From positions 744,001 through 808,000 of the forward strand of contig NZ_SLXW01000003.1 in the NCBI RefSeq assembly GCF_004341085.1: 64,000 nucleotides of DNA, read 5' to 3'. The notes under the pieces were generated by a model. That model worked only from the letters and a program-made list of their open reading frames with translations. It did no database searches and was not told the origin of the DNA. Positions 29,041 to 38,263 of this stretch are shown in pieces (positions within the stretch are counted from its first letter, which is position 1; every line of letters begins with the position of its first letter). A program made the position numbers and the translations under genes. Origin of the DNA: Sphingomonas sp. PP-CE-1G-424 (GTDB lineage: Bacteria; Pseudomonadota; Alphaproteobacteria; Sphingomonadales; Sphingomonadaceae).

Positions 29041-30275
29041 TAGCGGTCACATTCACCAAAAACGATATCCATCGCGCCGAGGATCGCGGTCGTATCCGCC
29101 AGCATGTGGCCCTTCGCCATGAAGTCCATGGCTTGCAGATGCGAGAACGCGGTCGGGCGGATTTTGCAGCGGTACGGCTTGTTCGAGCCATCGGCGACGA
29201 GGTACACGCCGAACTCGCCCTTGGGGCTTTCAGTGGCAACATAGACGTCGCCGGCGGGTACATGGAAGCCCTCGGTGTAGAGCTTGAAGTGATGGATCAG
29301 CGCTTCCATCGACTGCTTCATCTCACCACGCTTGGGCGGCACGACCTTGCGGTCGAGCGACGCGATCGGCCCTTCGGGCATGTCGCGCAGGCACTGCTTC
29401 ATGATCCGCGCCGACTGACGCACTTCCTCGACGCGCACCATGAACCGGTCATAGCAATCGCCGCGCGTGCCGACCGGCACCTCGAAGTCCATTTTGGCAT
29501 AAACGTCGTAGGGCTGCGCCTTGCGCAGATCCCAGGCGATACCCGAGCCGCGGATCATCGGGCCGGAAAAGCCCCATTTGATCGCGTCGTCGCGGCTGAC
29601 CACGGCGATGTCGACGTTCCGCTGCTTGAAGATGCGGTTGTCCGCGACCAGCGAGATCGCATCCTCGAACAGCCGCGGCAGGCGCGTGTCGAGCCAGTCG
29701 CCGATGTCGGCGAGCAGCTTCAACGGCGCATCCTGATGCACGCCACCCGGACGAAAATAGTTCGAATGCATGCGCGCACCAGAAACGCGCTCGAAGAAGT
29801 TCATGCAGTCTTCGCGGATCTCGAACAACCACAGGTTCGGCGTCATCGCGCCGACGTCCATGACATGCGACCCGAGGTTGAGCATGTGGTTCGAGATGCG
29901 CGTCAGCTCAGCGAAGAACACCCGCAGATACTGCGCGCGCTCGGGCACTTCGAGGTCGAGCAGCTTCTCGACCGCGAGCACCCAGCTATGCTCCATGCAC
30001 AAAGGCGAGCAATAATCGAGACGATCGAAATACGGCAGCGCCTGCGTGTAGGTCTTGTACTCGATCAGCTTCTCGGTGCCGCGGTGGAGCAGACCGACAT
30101 GCGGATCGACGCGCTCGACGATCTCGCCGTCGAGCTCCATGACAAGACGGAGCACACCGTGCGCAGCCGGATGCTGCGGACCGAAGTTGATCGTGTAGTT
30201 CTGGATCGTGACGTCGCCGGTCGTGGGATCGGCTGCGTCGGCTTCACCCAGAAGCTCTTCGACATACAGACTCAC
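29040..30275 (-). CDS. nuoD: NADH-quinone oxidoreductase subunit D (49-kDa type)
   Basis: 411 aa quinone-site subunit related to NiFe-hydrogenase large subunits. Signature [21 protein letters not shown] near the N-terminus and the C-terminal end [12 protein letters not shown] are complete. GTG 30275 overlaps the nuoC stop (GTGA). NuoC and NuoD are separate proteins here, unlike the fused form of E. coli. Confidence 0.97.
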   Translation of the reverse strand: MSLYVEELLGEADAADPTTGDVTIQNYTINFGPQHPAAHGVLRLVMELDGEIVERVDPHVGLLHRGTEKLIEYKTYTQALPYFDRLDYCSPLCMEHSWVLAVEKLLDLEVPERAQYLRVFFAELTRISNHMLNLGSHVMDVGAMTPNLWLFEIREDCMNFFERVSGARMHSNYFRPGGVHQDAPLKLLADIGDWLDTRLPRLFEDAISLVADNRIFKQRNVDIAVVSRDDAIKWGFSGPMIRGSGIAWDLRKAQPYDVYAKMDFEVPVGTRGDCYDRFMVRVEEVRQSARIMKQCLRDMPEGPIASLDRKVVPPKRGEMKQSMEALIHHFKLYTEGFHVPAGDVYVATESPKGEFGVYLVADGSNKPYRCKIRPTAFSHLQAMDFMAKGHMLADTTAILGAMDIVFGECDR

Positions 30276-31096
30276 TGGTTCTGTCCTCCACCCTTGGTCG
30301 GGACCACGTCGGGGTTCGCAGGCTTCGGCGTCGCATCGGACTCCGGCTTGCCGGCGCCCGTCTGCGCGGTCGACTCGGTGCTCTTGGGTTCGGTCGGCGC
30401 CTGGGTCGGCGACTGCGCCGCATCCGCCTTGACGATCGTGTCGGCCTTGAGCGGCGTCGGCGCACCCTTGGCCTCGGGCAATGCACCCTTCTCGTCACCC
30501 GGGAGCACGTAGTTCGCGCCCTCCCAAGGGCTCATAAAATCGAACGTACGGAAATCCTGCGCAAGCTGCACGGGTTCGTACACGACGCGCTTCGACTCTT
30601 CCGAGTAGCGGAGCTCGACATACCCGGTCAGCGGGAAGTCCTTGCGCTGCGGATGACCACGGAAGCCGTAATCGGTCAGGATGCGGCGCAGGTCCGGATT
30701 GCCGCTGAACAGCACGCCGTACATATCGTACACTTCGCGCTCGAGCCAGCCGGCGACCGGCCAGATGTCGGTCACCGACGGCACCGGCTTTTCCTCGTCG
30801 GTCGCGACATGCACGCGCAGACGGTGATTCCGCGTCAGCGACAGCATGCAATAGACGACCTCGAACCGCTCGGCGCGATCCGGATAGTCGACGCCGGCGA
30901 TCTCCATGAGCTGCTGGTAGGCAAGCCCCGGCGTGTCGCGCAGCGCGATCATCGCGTCGTAAAGGTCTTCACGACGAACGTGCAGCGCGACTTCGCCGAC
31001 ATGGTCGACCGCATCGAGCAACATGCCGCCAAGCGCCGCGCGGGCGCTGTCGATCACACCGTCGTTCGACGTGTACGCTGGTGCGGGAGCCCTCAA
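30272..31096 (-). CDS. nuoC: NADH-quinone oxidoreductase subunit C with low-complexity tail
   Basis: 274 aa. Residues about 20-200 are the 30-kDa subunit domain, with signature [20 protein letters not shown] and the [35 protein letters not shown] stretch. The last 65-70 residues are Pro/Ala/Thr/Lys/Glu/Ser-rich (from about [13 protein letters not shown]) and look disordered. TTG 31096 in a TTGA overlap with the nuoB stop is the likely start. Confidence 0.96.
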   Translation of the reverse strand: MRAPAPAYTSNDGVIDSARAALGGMLLDAVDHVGEVALHVRREDLYDAMIALRDTPGLAYQQLMEIAGVDYPDRAERFEVVYCMLSLTRNHRLRVHVATDEEKPVPSVTDIWPVAGWLEREVYDMYGVLFSGNPDLRRILTDYGFRGHPQRKDFPLTGYVELRYSEESKRVVYEPVQLAQDFRTFDFMSPWEGANYVLPGDEKGALPEAKGAPTPLKADTIVKADAAQSPTQAPTEPKSTESTAQTGAGKPESDATPKPANPDVVPTKGGGQNQ

Positions 31097-31641
31097 CGCT
31101 CGATGCTCCCGGACCGCCGGATCTTCCGCTGCAACTGCATGATGCCGTACAGCAACGCCTCAGCCGTCGGCGGGCACCCGGGAACGTAGATGTCCACGGG
31201 CACGATCCGATCGCAGCCACGCACGACGCTGTAGCTATAGTGATAATAGCCGCCGCCGTTCGCGCACGATCCCATCGAGATCACGTACTTGGGCTCCGAC
31301 ATCTGGTCGTAGACCTTGCGCAATGCAGGGGCCATCTTGTTGCACAGCGTACCGGCAACGATCATCACGTCCGACTGGCGCGGCGACGCGCGCGGTGCGG
31401 CGCCGAAGCGCTCCAGATCGTAGCGCGGCATGTTGACGTGGATCATCTCGACCGCGCAGCAGGCGAGCCCGAACGTCATCCACCACAGCGAGCCCGTGCG
31501 GGCCCACTGGAACAGCTCCTCGGTCGACGTGACGAGGAAACCCTTGTCCGTCAGTTCACCGTTCAATCCGTCGAAAAAGCCCTGGTCGGGTGGCACCAGC
31601 GAACTGGGCGAACCGGGTGCGGGCTGAAGCTCTACTCCCAA
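31093..31641 (-). CDS. nuoB: NADH-quinone oxidoreductase subunit B ([4Fe-4S] N2)
   Basis: 182 aa. The N2 ligands are visible in [10 protein letters not shown] (tandem Cys), [10 protein letters not shown] and [13 protein letters not shown] 31641 is preferred as start: GGGAG at 31649-31653 lies 7 nt before it and the product then starts with GVELQPAPG, the form I recall for related NuoB proteins. ATG 31662 is the alternative and would overlap nuoA by 31 bp. Confidence 0.95.
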   Translation of the reverse strand: MGVELQPAPGSPSSLVPPDQGFFDGLNGELTDKGFLVTSTEELFQWARTGSLWWMTFGLACCAVEMIHVNMPRYDLERFGAAPRASPRQSDVMIVAGTLCNKMAPALRKVYDQMSEPKYVISMGSCANGGGYYHYSYSVVRGCDRIVPVDIYVPGCPPTAEALLYGIMQLQRKIRRSGSIER

Positions 31642-32006
31642 TCGAGTGCTCCCTTCTTCCATGCGTAGACGAGGCCAAGGGCTAATTCGCCGATAAAGAT
31701 CATCATCGAGATCCACGCGGTCCAGCCGAGCGTGAAGACCGAGACGGCCCAGGGATACAGGAACGCGGCCTCGAGATCGAAAATGATGAAGAGGATGGCG
31801 ATCAGGTAGAAGCGTACGTCGAACTGGCTGCGCGGATCCTCGAATGCGGGAAAGCCGCACTCGTATTCGCTGAGCTTCTCAGGCGTAGGCTTGTGTGACC
31901 CCGTGAGGCGCGAGACGGCCATCGGCAGGAACACGAACGTGCTCGACAATGCGATGGCGATCCCGAGGAACAGGAGGATCGGAAGATAGTGCGACAGGTC
32001 GACCAA
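31632..32006 (-). CDS. nuoA: NADH-quinone oxidoreductase subunit A
   Basis: 124 aa, three membrane helices. Conserved loop with the quinone-site cysteine: [45 protein letters not shown] 32006 starts directly before [19 protein letters not shown] a few bases upstream is a fair ribosome site. First gene of the 14-gene nuo operon; the promoter should lie in 32007-32210. Confidence 0.95.
   Translation of the reverse strand: MVDLSHYLPILLFLGIAIALSSTFVFLPMAVSRLTGSHKPTPEKLSEYECGFPAFEDPRSQFDVRFYLIAILFIIFDLEAAFLYPWAVSVFTLGWTAWISMMIFIGELALGLVYAWKKGALDWE
31649..31653 (-). promoter_or_regulatory. Shine-Dalgarno GGGAG deciding the nuoB start
   Basis: GGGAG inside the nuoA 3' end, 7 nt before TTG 31641. 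The alternative ATG 31662 has no comparable site, so this supports the TTG start. Confidence 0.5.
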
Positions 32007-32210
32007 ATTGCTTCTCGCAAGTGCGAACGGAACGGGGCCGCTTTAGGCCGATGGGGGGTGATGGGCAAGGCGTGGAGGGTGTGAGAATCACTCGCAAGTG
32101 GAGGGGCCGGGGTGGCGGGAAACATGCGTTACTCGGCGTGCACGGCTGTACTTGACGTGCCCAGTTACAGCCGGGGCTGCTGCAACTAGCGGAACATCGC
32201 CAAACCCCCT

Positions 32211-32306
32211 CCGTCACCCCGGACTGGTTCCGGGGTCCACGGGGCCGCAAACCAACGGTGGGAGAGGCTGCGGACCGGTGGATGCCGGAACAAGCCCGGC
32301 ATGACT
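32211..32306. repeat. Inverted-repeat element, CCGGACTGGTTCCGGGGTCC family
   Basis: Left arm about 32211-32240 (CCGTCACCCCGG..TTCCGGGGTCCAC) and right arm about 32277-32306 (GGTGGATGCCGGAACAAG..CCGGCATGAC). Each arm is a small hairpin, and the arms face each other across a GC-rich 36-bp spacer. Confidence 0.65.
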
Positions 32307-32353
32307 GATTTGAATGAAGCCCGCACCGCAACCCACTCCGCCCCCACCTATCC

Positions 32354-32435
32354 ATTACCCCAGCGAAAGCTGGGGTATCATGGTTGGCGAGCACGCCGGC
32401 TATCACGGGGATACCCCAGCTTTCGCTGGGGTGAC
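32354..32435. repeat. Inverted-repeat element, ACCCCAGCGAAAGCTGGGGT family
   Basis: Left arm about 32354-32378 is itself a hairpin (CCCCAGC-GAAA-GCTGGGG). Right arm about 32411-32435 carries the complementary form with a TTTC loop. The spacer is 32 bp. A diverged copy is at 47976-48040. Confidence 0.8.
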
Positions 32436-32506
32436 GGATGGGGTGGCAGTACCACGCTCACCCGGGTGAACGGATTGCTCTCCGGCACGCGATCCTCCCC
32501 GCGCCG

Positions 32507-32587
32507 CGTCATCCTGACGAAAGTCAGGATCAGAGCCATTGAGGCTGTCGCTTGGAACTCTGGGTCCTGACTTTCGTCAGGATGACG
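32507..32587. repeat. Inverted-repeat element, CGTCATCCTGACGAAAGTCA family (copy 1)
   Basis: The arms, CGTCATCCTGACGAAAGTCA and its near-perfect reverse complement, flank a 30-35 bp spacer. Each arm can fold as CCTGAC-GAAA-GTCAGG. Copies 2 and 3 are at 44728-44812 and 63227-63310. Confidence 0.85.
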
Positions 32588-32633
32588 GTAGAAGGCCGAT
32601 CCGCTCTGGAGCTGCCGTTACGATCCGCCTGCC

Positions 32634-33446
32634 TTAGCGCAGCGCGCCGGCCACCAGCTTGTGCAGACGCGAGTGCAATGCATCGTTCGCAGCGAGGAAC
32701 TCGTTACGCTCCATTGCACGATCGCCGCCACGGAAGTCGGTGACGAAGCCACCGGCTTCCTTAACCAGCAGCATGCCAGCCGCAACGTCCCAAGGCTTCA
32801 GGTTCGATTCCCAGAAGCCGTCGAACCGACCGGCCGCAAGCCATGCCAGATCGAGGGCCGCAGCACCAAGACGACGGATGCCCGCAACCTCAGGCGCAAC
32901 CGCGCCGAAAATCCGGCTCCACTGAGCGAAGTCACCATGCCCCAGGAACGGAATCCCCGTCGCGATCAGCGATTCGGACAGATCACGCCGCGACGACACG
33001 CGCAGGCGCTGGTCGGTGAGCCAGGCACCCCGGCCCTTCTCAGCCCAGAAGCTCTCGTCGGTCAGCGGCTGATACACCAACGCCGTCGTGACTTCGCGCT
33101 TGCCGTTCGGCATCGGCTCCTCGACCGCGATCGAGATGCAGAAATGCGGGATGCCGTGGAGGAAGTTCGACGTGCCATCGAGGGGATCGACGATGAACCG
33201 CGGCTTGTTTGGGTCACCCTCGACCTCACCGCGCTCCTCCATCAGCATGCCCCAGTCGGGACGGGCGTGGCTGAGTTCTTCGAAGATCGTCTGCTCGGCG
33301 CGCTGGTCGGCCTGGCTGACGAAGTCGGCTGGACCCTTGCGGCTCACCTGGAGCTGCTGGACCTCGTTGAAGTCGCGGCGCAGACGCGGCGCGGCCTTGC
33401 GGGCGGCGCGCTCGATGACGGTCATGATGCCGGAATGGGAAGCCAT
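32634..33446 (-). CDS. suhB: Inositol monophosphatase family protein
   Basis: 270 aa Mg-dependent phosphatase of the SuhB type (inositol-1-phosphatase; in E. coli SuhB also acts in rRNA antitermination complexes). Metal-site motifs: GMLMEERGE (Glu70/71), the signature DPLDGTSNFLHG at 87-98 (Asp87, Asp90) and the C-terminal WDVAAGMLLVKEAGG. ATG 33446. It is on the same strand as efp, separated by an inverted-repeat element. Confidence 0.92.
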   Translation of the reverse strand: MASHSGIMTVIERAARKAAPRLRRDFNEVQQLQVSRKGPADFVSQADQRAEQTIFEELSHARPDWGMLMEERGEVEGDPNKPRFIVDPLDGTSNFLHGIPHFCISIAVEEPMPNGKREVTTALVYQPLTDESFWAEKGRGAWLTDQRLRVSSRRDLSESLIATGIPFLGHGDFAQWSRIFGAVAPEVAGIRRLGAAALDLAWLAAGRFDGFWESNLKPWDVAAGMLLVKEAGGFVTDFRGGDRAMERNEFLAANDALHSRLHKLVAGALR

Positions 33447-33456
33447 TGTATTCTAT

Positions 33457-33603
33457 CTCCCCCCTCCCGCGTGCGGGAGGGGTCGGGGGGTGGGCTCGCG
33501 CTATCATCGTCGCGCGGCATCGAATAGTTCGCGCCAGTATCGTCGCGTACCATGGAGGGCGGGTGCCCACCCCCCAGCCCCCTCCCGCTTGCGGGAGGGG
33601 GAG
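33457..33603. repeat. Inverted-repeat element, CCCTCCCGCNTGCGGGAGGG family
   Basis: Left arm 33457-33494 and right arm about 33564-33603 each contain a hairpin with the same stem (CCCTCCCGC-NT-GCGGGAGGG) and extend outward in G/C runs (TCGGGGGGTGGG facing CCCACCCCCC). The spacer is about 70 bp. It separates efp from suhB and could attenuate transcription between them. Confidence 0.8.
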
Positions 33604-33609
33604 CAGATT

Positions 33610-34173
33610 TTAGTCCGCGCGACGCACGTACGTCTGCTCGTAAACATCGACGACGATCCGCGTACCCGCACCAATATGCGGCGGCACCATCACGCGCACA
33701 CCGTTTTCGAGCACGGCAGGCTTATACGAAGACGAGGCAGTCTGCCCCTTAACAACGGCATCCGCCTCGACGATCAGCGCCTCGATCGTGTCCGGCAACT
33801 GGACCGAGATCGGCCGCTCTTCCCAAAGCTCCATCACCACGTCCATGCCGTCCTGCAGGAACGCCGCGGCATCGCCCAGGATGTCGGCATCGAGCGAGAT
33901 CTGCTCGTAATTGATCTTGTCCATGAAGGTGAGCATGTCGCCTTCGCGGAACAGGAACTGGAAATCGACGGTCTCGAGCCGCACCTTCTCGACGCTCTCC
34001 GCGGAACGGAAGCGGATGTTGTTCTTGCGGCCGTCGATCAGGTTCTTCATCTCGACCTGCATATAGGCACCGCCCTTGCCGGGCTGGGTGTGCTGAATCT
34101 TGACGGCGCGCCAGATGCCGCCCTCATATTCAAGAATGTTGCCGGGACGAATCTCGACCGCGTTGATCTTCAT
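33610..34173 (-). CDS. efp: Elongation factor P
   Basis: 187 aa, three OB-like domains; relieves ribosome stalling at polyproline. The tip loop reads QPGKGGA with Lys33 in the modifiable position, which points to lysine-type modification (EpmA-like), although neither epmA nor earP is in this window. The C-terminal domain is complete ([18 protein letters not shown]). ATG 34173. Downstream is the inverted repeat before suhB. Confidence 0.96.
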   Translation of the reverse strand: MKINAVEIRPGNILEYEGGIWRAVKIQHTQPGKGGAYMQVEMKNLIDGRKNNIRFRSAESVEKVRLETVDFQFLFREGDMLTFMDKINYEQISLDADILGDAAAFLQDGMDVVMELWEERPISVQLPDTIEALIVEADAVVKGQTASSSYKPAVLENGVRVMVPPHIGAGTRIVVDVYEQTYVRRAD

Positions 34174-34260
34174 GACCGATTCCTGCTGGAAAGAGCTAGG
34201 GGCCGTCCGCGAAGCATGGCCATCAAGGCGTGGCTCTGCGGAAACCCGAAGCGGCGGGCT

Positions 34261-34866
34261 TTAGCGGGCGCGCTCGCGTCCGGCAAGCAGCGGGTACGGG
34301 TTCACGTTCTCGCCCTGCCACCAGCGCTCACCCGGCTGCATCTTGGTCAGCCCGAAATGCAGGTGGTAATTGCCCGCACCCGCATCGCCGGTGTCGCCGA
34401 CATAGCCCAGCGTATCTCCTGCCTTGACCGCCATCCCCTCGCGAATGCCAGCCGCGTACCCGGCGAGATGCGCGTAATAATAGGTCCAGCGCCGGTCGGG
34501 CGAACGCACGTACAGCGTGATCCCGCCAAGTCCGCTCTGGAACAGTTTCTCGACCCGCCCCGGCGCGGCCGCGAGGACCGGTGTACCACTCGGTGCCATG
34601 ATGTCGGTCCCGTGATGGCCGCGCAAACCACCGCCCCGCGCATCGTTCCAGCTGTCCGCAATCGCTTTTCGCGGAATCCCAGCCACCGGGACGGCCAACG
34701 CCCCCGGCGTCACGGAAACGGTGGCGACCTCAGTAGGAGGCGCCGGCTTGCGCCAAGGTATCCGCCGCTCGATGCCGCTACCATCGCTGCCGAACGACAC
34801 CATCGAGGCGAACGCGCCGATCGCCACCACGATCAGCCCGAGAATGATCCAGAACGTCCGCGTCAT
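34261..34866 (-). CDS. M23 (LytM) family metallopeptidase, membrane-anchored
   Basis: 201 aa peptidoglycan endopeptidase candidate. An N-terminal hydrophobic helix (residues 5-23) acts as anchor or signal. The zinc ligands are complete: H84-x3-D88 (HHGTD), and H168-x-H170 in NYHLHFG, with H133 in YYAHL, so it should be active rather than an EnvC-type activator. It starts 4 bp after the L,D-transpeptidase stop, so a wall-hydrolase and a wall-crosslinking enzyme are co-expressed. Confidence 0.9.
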   Translation of the reverse strand: MTRTFWIILGLIVVAIGAFASMVSFGSDGSGIERRIPWRKPAPPTEVATVSVTPGALAVPVAGIPRKAIADSWNDARGGGLRGHHGTDIMAPSGTPVLAAAPGRVEKLFQSGLGGITLYVRSPDRRWTYYYAHLAGYAAGIREGMAVKAGDTLGYVGDTGDAGAGNYHLHFGLTKMQPGERWWQGENVNPYPLLAGRERAR

Positions 34867-34870
34867 CGCC

Positions 34871-35893
34871 TCAGGCCTGGAACACGGCCTTGGTCCCCGG
34901 CTTGATCATCATCGACAACCGCGCCGCATCCCAGTTGGTCAGGCGAATGCAGCCATGACTCTCCGCACGCCCGATTGTCTCAGGGTTGGGCGTACCGTGA
35001 ATGCCGTAATGCTCTTTCGACAGGTCCATCCAGACGACCCCGACCGGACCGTTCGGCCCTGGCGGCAGCATCTCTTTCTGCTGCCCCTTCTTCGCATCCC
35101 AGAACAGCGCTGGGTTGAAGTGGAACTTCGGATTATAATCAGAACCCTTGATCGTCCACGTCCCCAGCGGCAGCGGATCATGGCTCGACCCCATCGTCGC
35201 GGAGAATTGCGCGATCAGCTTGTCGTTCGCATCGAGCACGCGCAGCACGCCGTCCGATTTGTCGACGACGACATGATCCGCCTTTGGCTGGTTCGCGTCG
35301 ACGTTCAGCATCGTCAGTGTCGCGATCCAGTCCGGTTTCAGTTTAGGATCATACGCGCGCGACGTCGGCAATGCGTTGGGGAACACCACCTTGGTGCCCG
35401 GCGTCAGCTTCGTCGTCGGCGAGTTCAACGCGACGATCACCGCCGGCGTCGTGTGGAACATCTCGCCGAGCTTCTCCATGACGTTCTTGTACCCAAGCGC
35501 CGGGAGTTCAGCCTGCTTGGCAGGATCCTTCGGGAACGGATTGACAAACGGCCCCGCCAGCATTTCAGGCGTCAGCGCGACGGTCACGGTCGGCCGTGCG
35601 GCGCGGTAGGGATACAGCGCCTGCAACGTCCGCGCGTCAGGCTTGCCGGTGATGGGCAGCCCCTTCGCCTCCTGGAACCCCTTCAGCGCCGCGACCAGCG
35701 ACTGCCCGCCGCGCCCGTCCAGAACGCCCGGCCCGAAGCCGAGATGGTCGAGAATCACCTGCACGTGCAGGATATTGCGATCAATCGGTACGGGTTTGGC
35801 GGGCGCGGTCTGCGCTACCGCTGGCGAGGCGACCCCGAACAGGCACGCCGCAAGAACCGAAGCTTTCGTCACAAATGCCGTCATGCCCGTCAT
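34871..35893 (-). CDS. L,D-transpeptidase (YkuD) with peptidoglycan-binding domain
   Basis: 340 aa, exported: a signal peptide ends near AVA-QT at residue 28. Residues about 38-95 are a PG_binding_1-like domain (ILDHLGFGPGVLDGRGGQSLVAALKGFQ), residues about 130-172 look LysM-like, and the YkuD domain occupies 205-340 with the catalytic H313-G-C315 in ESHGCIRLTN and HGT at 299-301. It forms 3-3 peptidoglycan crosslinks or attaches proteins. ATG 35893 or 35884. Co-transcribed with the M23 gene. Confidence 0.92.
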   Translation of the reverse strand: MTGMTAFVTKASVLAACLFGVASPAVAQTAPAKPVPIDRNILHVQVILDHLGFGPGVLDGRGGQSLVAALKGFQEAKGLPITGKPDARTLQALYPYRAARPTVTVALTPEMLAGPFVNPFPKDPAKQAELPALGYKNVMEKLGEMFHTTPAVIVALNSPTTKLTPGTKVVFPNALPTSRAYDPKLKPDWIATLTMLNVDANQPKADHVVVDKSDGVLRVLDANDKLIAQFSATMGSSHDPLPLGTWTIKGSDYNPKFHFNPALFWDAKKGQQKEMLPPGPNGPVGVVWMDLSKEHYGIHGTPNPETIGRAESHGCIRLTNWDAARLSMMIKPGTKAVFQA

Positions 35894-35949
35894 CCCAAAC
35901 CGTTACGCTCGTGCATCAAACGGTCGGGACGACGGTTGTTTCCAACGGT

Positions 35950-36639
35950 TCAGCGCTTCGCAAGAACCTCGCCGAACGCCTTGATCGCAGCGATCTCGTC
36001 GCCGCCCCAGACTGCACCGGACACGGCGATGAAGTCCGCCCCCGCAGCCACCAGTGGCGCGGCGTTTTCCGGCGTGATGCCACCGATCGCGACGCAGGGC
36101 ATCTCGAACAAGGTCGACCACCAGGACAGGATCACCGGCTCGGCGGTATGCGTCGCAACCTTCGTCGTCGTCGGATAGAAGGCCCCGAACGCGACGTAAT
36201 CGGCCCCGGCCTCACCCGCTTCCATCGCCAGATGACGGCTGCCATGACAGCTCACGCCGATCTGCGCATTGGGCCCAAGCTGCGCCCGCGCCTCGCGCGG
36301 ATCGCCATCGTCCTGCCCGAGATGCACGCCGTCCGCATCGAGCCGCTTCGCCAGCCCGATATCGTCATTGACGATGAATGCGACATCACGCTCGGCACAG
36401 ATCGCCCGCAAAGGCTCGCCCAGCGCGGCCGCCGCATGCTGATCGATGTCCTTCACGCGAAACTGGAACGCAGCCACCGGCCCGGCATCGAGCGCCCGAG
36501 CAAGACGCTCCGGAAAGTCGCCACCGACGTCCAGCGGCGACACCAGGTAAAGCTGGCAAGCCGGCCGACGCATGTCGCGGCGGAAATTCTCGGCGAAATT
36601 GGGATCGAGCGGGCCCAGCGGATCTTCGAATTCGGTCAT
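35950..36639 (-). CDS. thiE: Thiamine phosphate synthase
   Basis: 229 aa TIM-barrel enzyme joining HMP-PP and HET-P to thiamine phosphate. Signatures: [29 protein letters not shown] (Mg/pyrophosphate), [20 protein letters not shown] and [28 protein letters not shown]. The first 25 residues are an extra hydrophilic N-terminus compared with E. coli. It lies 75 bp after the aldolase stop; no THI riboswitch is visible in that gap. Confidence 0.93.
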   Translation of the reverse strand: MTEFEDPLGPLDPNFAENFRRDMRRPACQLYLVSPLDVGGDFPERLARALDAGPVAAFQFRVKDIDQHAAAALGEPLRAICAERDVAFIVNDDIGLAKRLDADGVHLGQDDGDPREARAQLGPNAQIGVSCHGSRHLAMEAGEAGADYVAFGAFYPTTTKVATHTAEPVILSWWSTLFEMPCVAIGGITPENAAPLVAAGADFIAVSGAVWGGDEIAAIKAFGEVLAKR

Positions 36640-36656
36640 GTCCGCCCCCTAGCCTC

Positions 36657-36686
36657 TCATGCCGGCCACGTCACCCCGGCGCATGA
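36657..36686 (-). terminator. Possible hairpin after the aldolase gene
   Basis: TCATGCCGG and CCGGCGCATGA can pair around a 9-nt loop, 29 nt beyond the aldolase stop. There is no T-run, so it may be only a stabilising or pausing hairpin. Confidence 0.25.
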
Positions 36687-36714
36687 CCGAGGCGACGTGC
36701 AGGCAAACCGCGGC

Positions 36715-37635
36715 TTACTCCTCGTTCTTGTAGATCCGGATGATCCGATCGAGCATCGCCAGCGCTTCGTCGCGCGGACGCTGGAAGGTGTTGCGGCCGA
36801 TGATCGAGCCGTTGCCGCCGCCGTCGCGAATGTCGCGCGCGTCCTGGAAGATCGCGTCCTCGCCCTTCGACGCGCCGCCCGAGAAGACGTTGATGCGACG
36901 TCCGGCAAAGCTCGACTGGACGACGTGCTTCACGCGATCGGATTGCTTCGACCAGTCGGTGTTGGCGTAAAGCGGCTTGGCTTCCTTCTGCTCGATATGC
37001 GCGGTCGGCAGCTTGGTCTTGATGATGTGCGCGCCGAGCAGCGCCGCGATGTGCGCGGCATAGGCGCCGACGTCCAAGGCGAGCTCGCCGTCCTTGGTCA
37101 GCTCGCCACCGCGCGGATAGGACCAGATCACCGTAGCGATGCCGACCGACTTCGCCTCTTCGCTCAGCTCGCGGATTTCCTCGACGAGATCGAAGAACTG
37201 GTCCGCGCCCGGATAGATCGTGAAGCCGATCGCCGCCGACCCGAGCCGTACCGCGTCCGACACCGTCGCCGTCACCGCCTGGTCGATCGTCGTCGCCCAG
37301 CTGTTCGAGCTGTTGCACTTCAGGATCGTCGGGATCTGCCCGGCAAACGTATCCGCGCCCGCTTCGAGCATCCCGAGCGGCGCGGCATAGGCACTGAGCC
37401 CCGCGTCGATCGCCAGCTGATAGTGGTAGTGCGGGTCGTACGCCGCCGGATTGACCGAGAAGCTGCGCGCCGGGCCATGCTCGAAGCCCTGGTCGACCGG
37501 CAGGATCACGAGCTTGCCGGTACCGCCAAGCTTGCCCTGCATCAGGATGCGCGCGAGGTTCGCCTTCACCGCCGAACTGGTCGCTTCATACTTGTCGAGA
37601 ATGGTTTTGACTTGCGGAGTGATCGTGGATGTCAT
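36715..37635 (-). CDS. Class I fructose-bisphosphate aldolase
   Basis: 306 aa Schiff-base aldolase of the class I (FbaB/DhnA-like) group. It interconverts fructose-1,6-bisphosphate with two triose phosphates. Evidence: PVDQGFEHGP near the N-terminus, the Lys region HIIKTKLPT, NVFSGGASKGED (phosphate binding) and DGGGNGSIIGRNTFQRP. ATG 37635 is preceded by AAGGA; the frame is open upstream but overlaps the MazF-like toxin gene and has no similarity to the family. With pgk and gap it makes a glycolytic block interrupted by a toxin-antitoxin pair and a MOSC gene. Confidence 0.93.
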   Translation of the reverse strand: MTSTITPQVKTILDKYEATSSAVKANLARILMQGKLGGTGKLVILPVDQGFEHGPARSFSVNPAAYDPHYHYQLAIDAGLSAYAAPLGMLEAGADTFAGQIPTILKCNSSNSWATTIDQAVTATVSDAVRLGSAAIGFTIYPGADQFFDLVEEIRELSEEAKSVGIATVIWSYPRGGELTKDGELALDVGAYAAHIAALLGAHIIKTKLPTAHIEQKEAKPLYANTDWSKQSDRVKHVVQSSFAGRRINVFSGGASKGEDAIFQDARDIRDGGGNGSIIGRNTFQRPRDEALAMLDRIIRIYKNEE

Positions 37636-37657
37636 GGGTAAGTCCTTTCTCAATATT

Positions 37658-37990
37658 TTAAAGTTCCAGCCATCGGCGCAGTGCCTGATCGACCGCAAAC
37701 ATGGTTTCGTTGGAAGCATTACCGATCCGTCGGCCGACGCGATGCCGCCAGACCGACTGAACCTTGTCGATACAGATCTCGCTCGGCTTGAAGAGTCCCG
37801 TATCGGGATTTGCCGCAATCGGTATGCGGAACATGCCCAGGCCGGCAAGCTGGCTGGTAATCAAACAGACCGTCACGCTGTCGTGATCCTGAAGAAACGC
37901 GTTGGTCTGAACGACGAGCGCCGGGCGCGGCTTGCTGGCAAAGTCCCCTGCGTTGGCGTCGGCAATAGTAACAATGTCACCGCGTTTCAT
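37658..37990 (-). CDS. MazF/PemK-family toxin (mRNA interferase)
   Basis: 110 aa. MazF features: the opening MKRGDIVTIAD, SKPRPALVVQTN (catalytic Arg) and VCLITSQLAG (catalytic Thr/Ser), then SEICIDKVQSV. Such toxins cleave mRNA at short sequences; the recognition site cannot be predicted. ATG 37990 overlaps the antitoxin stop (ATGA), the usual antitoxin-first order. The pair is inserted between pgk and the aldolase gene. Confidence 0.9.
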   Translation of the reverse strand: MKRGDIVTIADANAGDFASKPRPALVVQTNAFLQDHDSVTVCLITSQLAGLGMFRIPIAANPDTGLFKPSEICIDKVQSVWRHRVGRRIGNASNETMFAVDQALRRWLEL

Positions 37991-38253
37991 TCGGTGGCAT
38001 CACGGCGATTGCTGGCACGCTCCGGATCATCCCAAGCCACGCCCAATCGCTCCCATGCGTCGTCTTCTTCGGTCCAGCCAAGCGCCGCCGCCGCGAGCGA
38101 CTGGCGCTTCGCCTCCGCGAGGAATGCCTCGTCGTGGCGTTCGACATAGCGTCGCACGGCTTCGCGTGCGATATCGCTCTTGCTGCGCCCTTGGGTGCGC
38201 GCAACCGCCGCGAGTCGCTCTTCGAGTTCGCTATCGAGCCTGACGCCGAGCAT
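37987..38253 (-). CDS. Ribbon-helix-helix antitoxin
   Basis: 88 aa. The first 40 residues form an RHH/CopG DNA-binding domain (MLGVRLDSELEERLAAVART, SKSDIAREAVRRYVERH). The C-terminal half is acidic and probably unfolds onto the toxin (WTEEDDAWERLGVAWDD). ATG 38253 has GGAG 6 nt upstream. A perfect 16-bp palindrome begins 10 bp upstream, fitting autoregulation by the antitoxin or the complex. Confidence 0.9.
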   Translation of the reverse strand: MLGVRLDSELEERLAAVARTQGRSKSDIAREAVRRYVERHDEAFLAEAKRQSLAAAALGWTEEDDAWERLGVAWDDPERASNRRDATE

Positions 38254-38263
38254 CCGAGTCTCC

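Larger units (their letters stand above)
32007..32633. other. Gene-free region upstream of nuoA, with three inverted repeats
   Basis: 627 bp between the suhB stop and nuoA start, both genes reverse. It holds three inverted-repeat elements of different families (listed separately) in its suhB-side half. The nuoA-proximal 200 bp have no repeat and presumably carry the nuo promoter, but I cannot point to convincing -35/-10 boxes. Confidence 0.6.

Noticed and set aside
32211..32587. CRISPR array
   Set aside because: The three neighbouring repeats differ in sequence and are inverted, not direct and regularly spaced.
36640..36714. THI riboswitch before thiE
   Set aside because: The 75-bp gap contains a small hairpin but none of the conserved TPP-riboswitch blocks, and is too short for one plus a leader.
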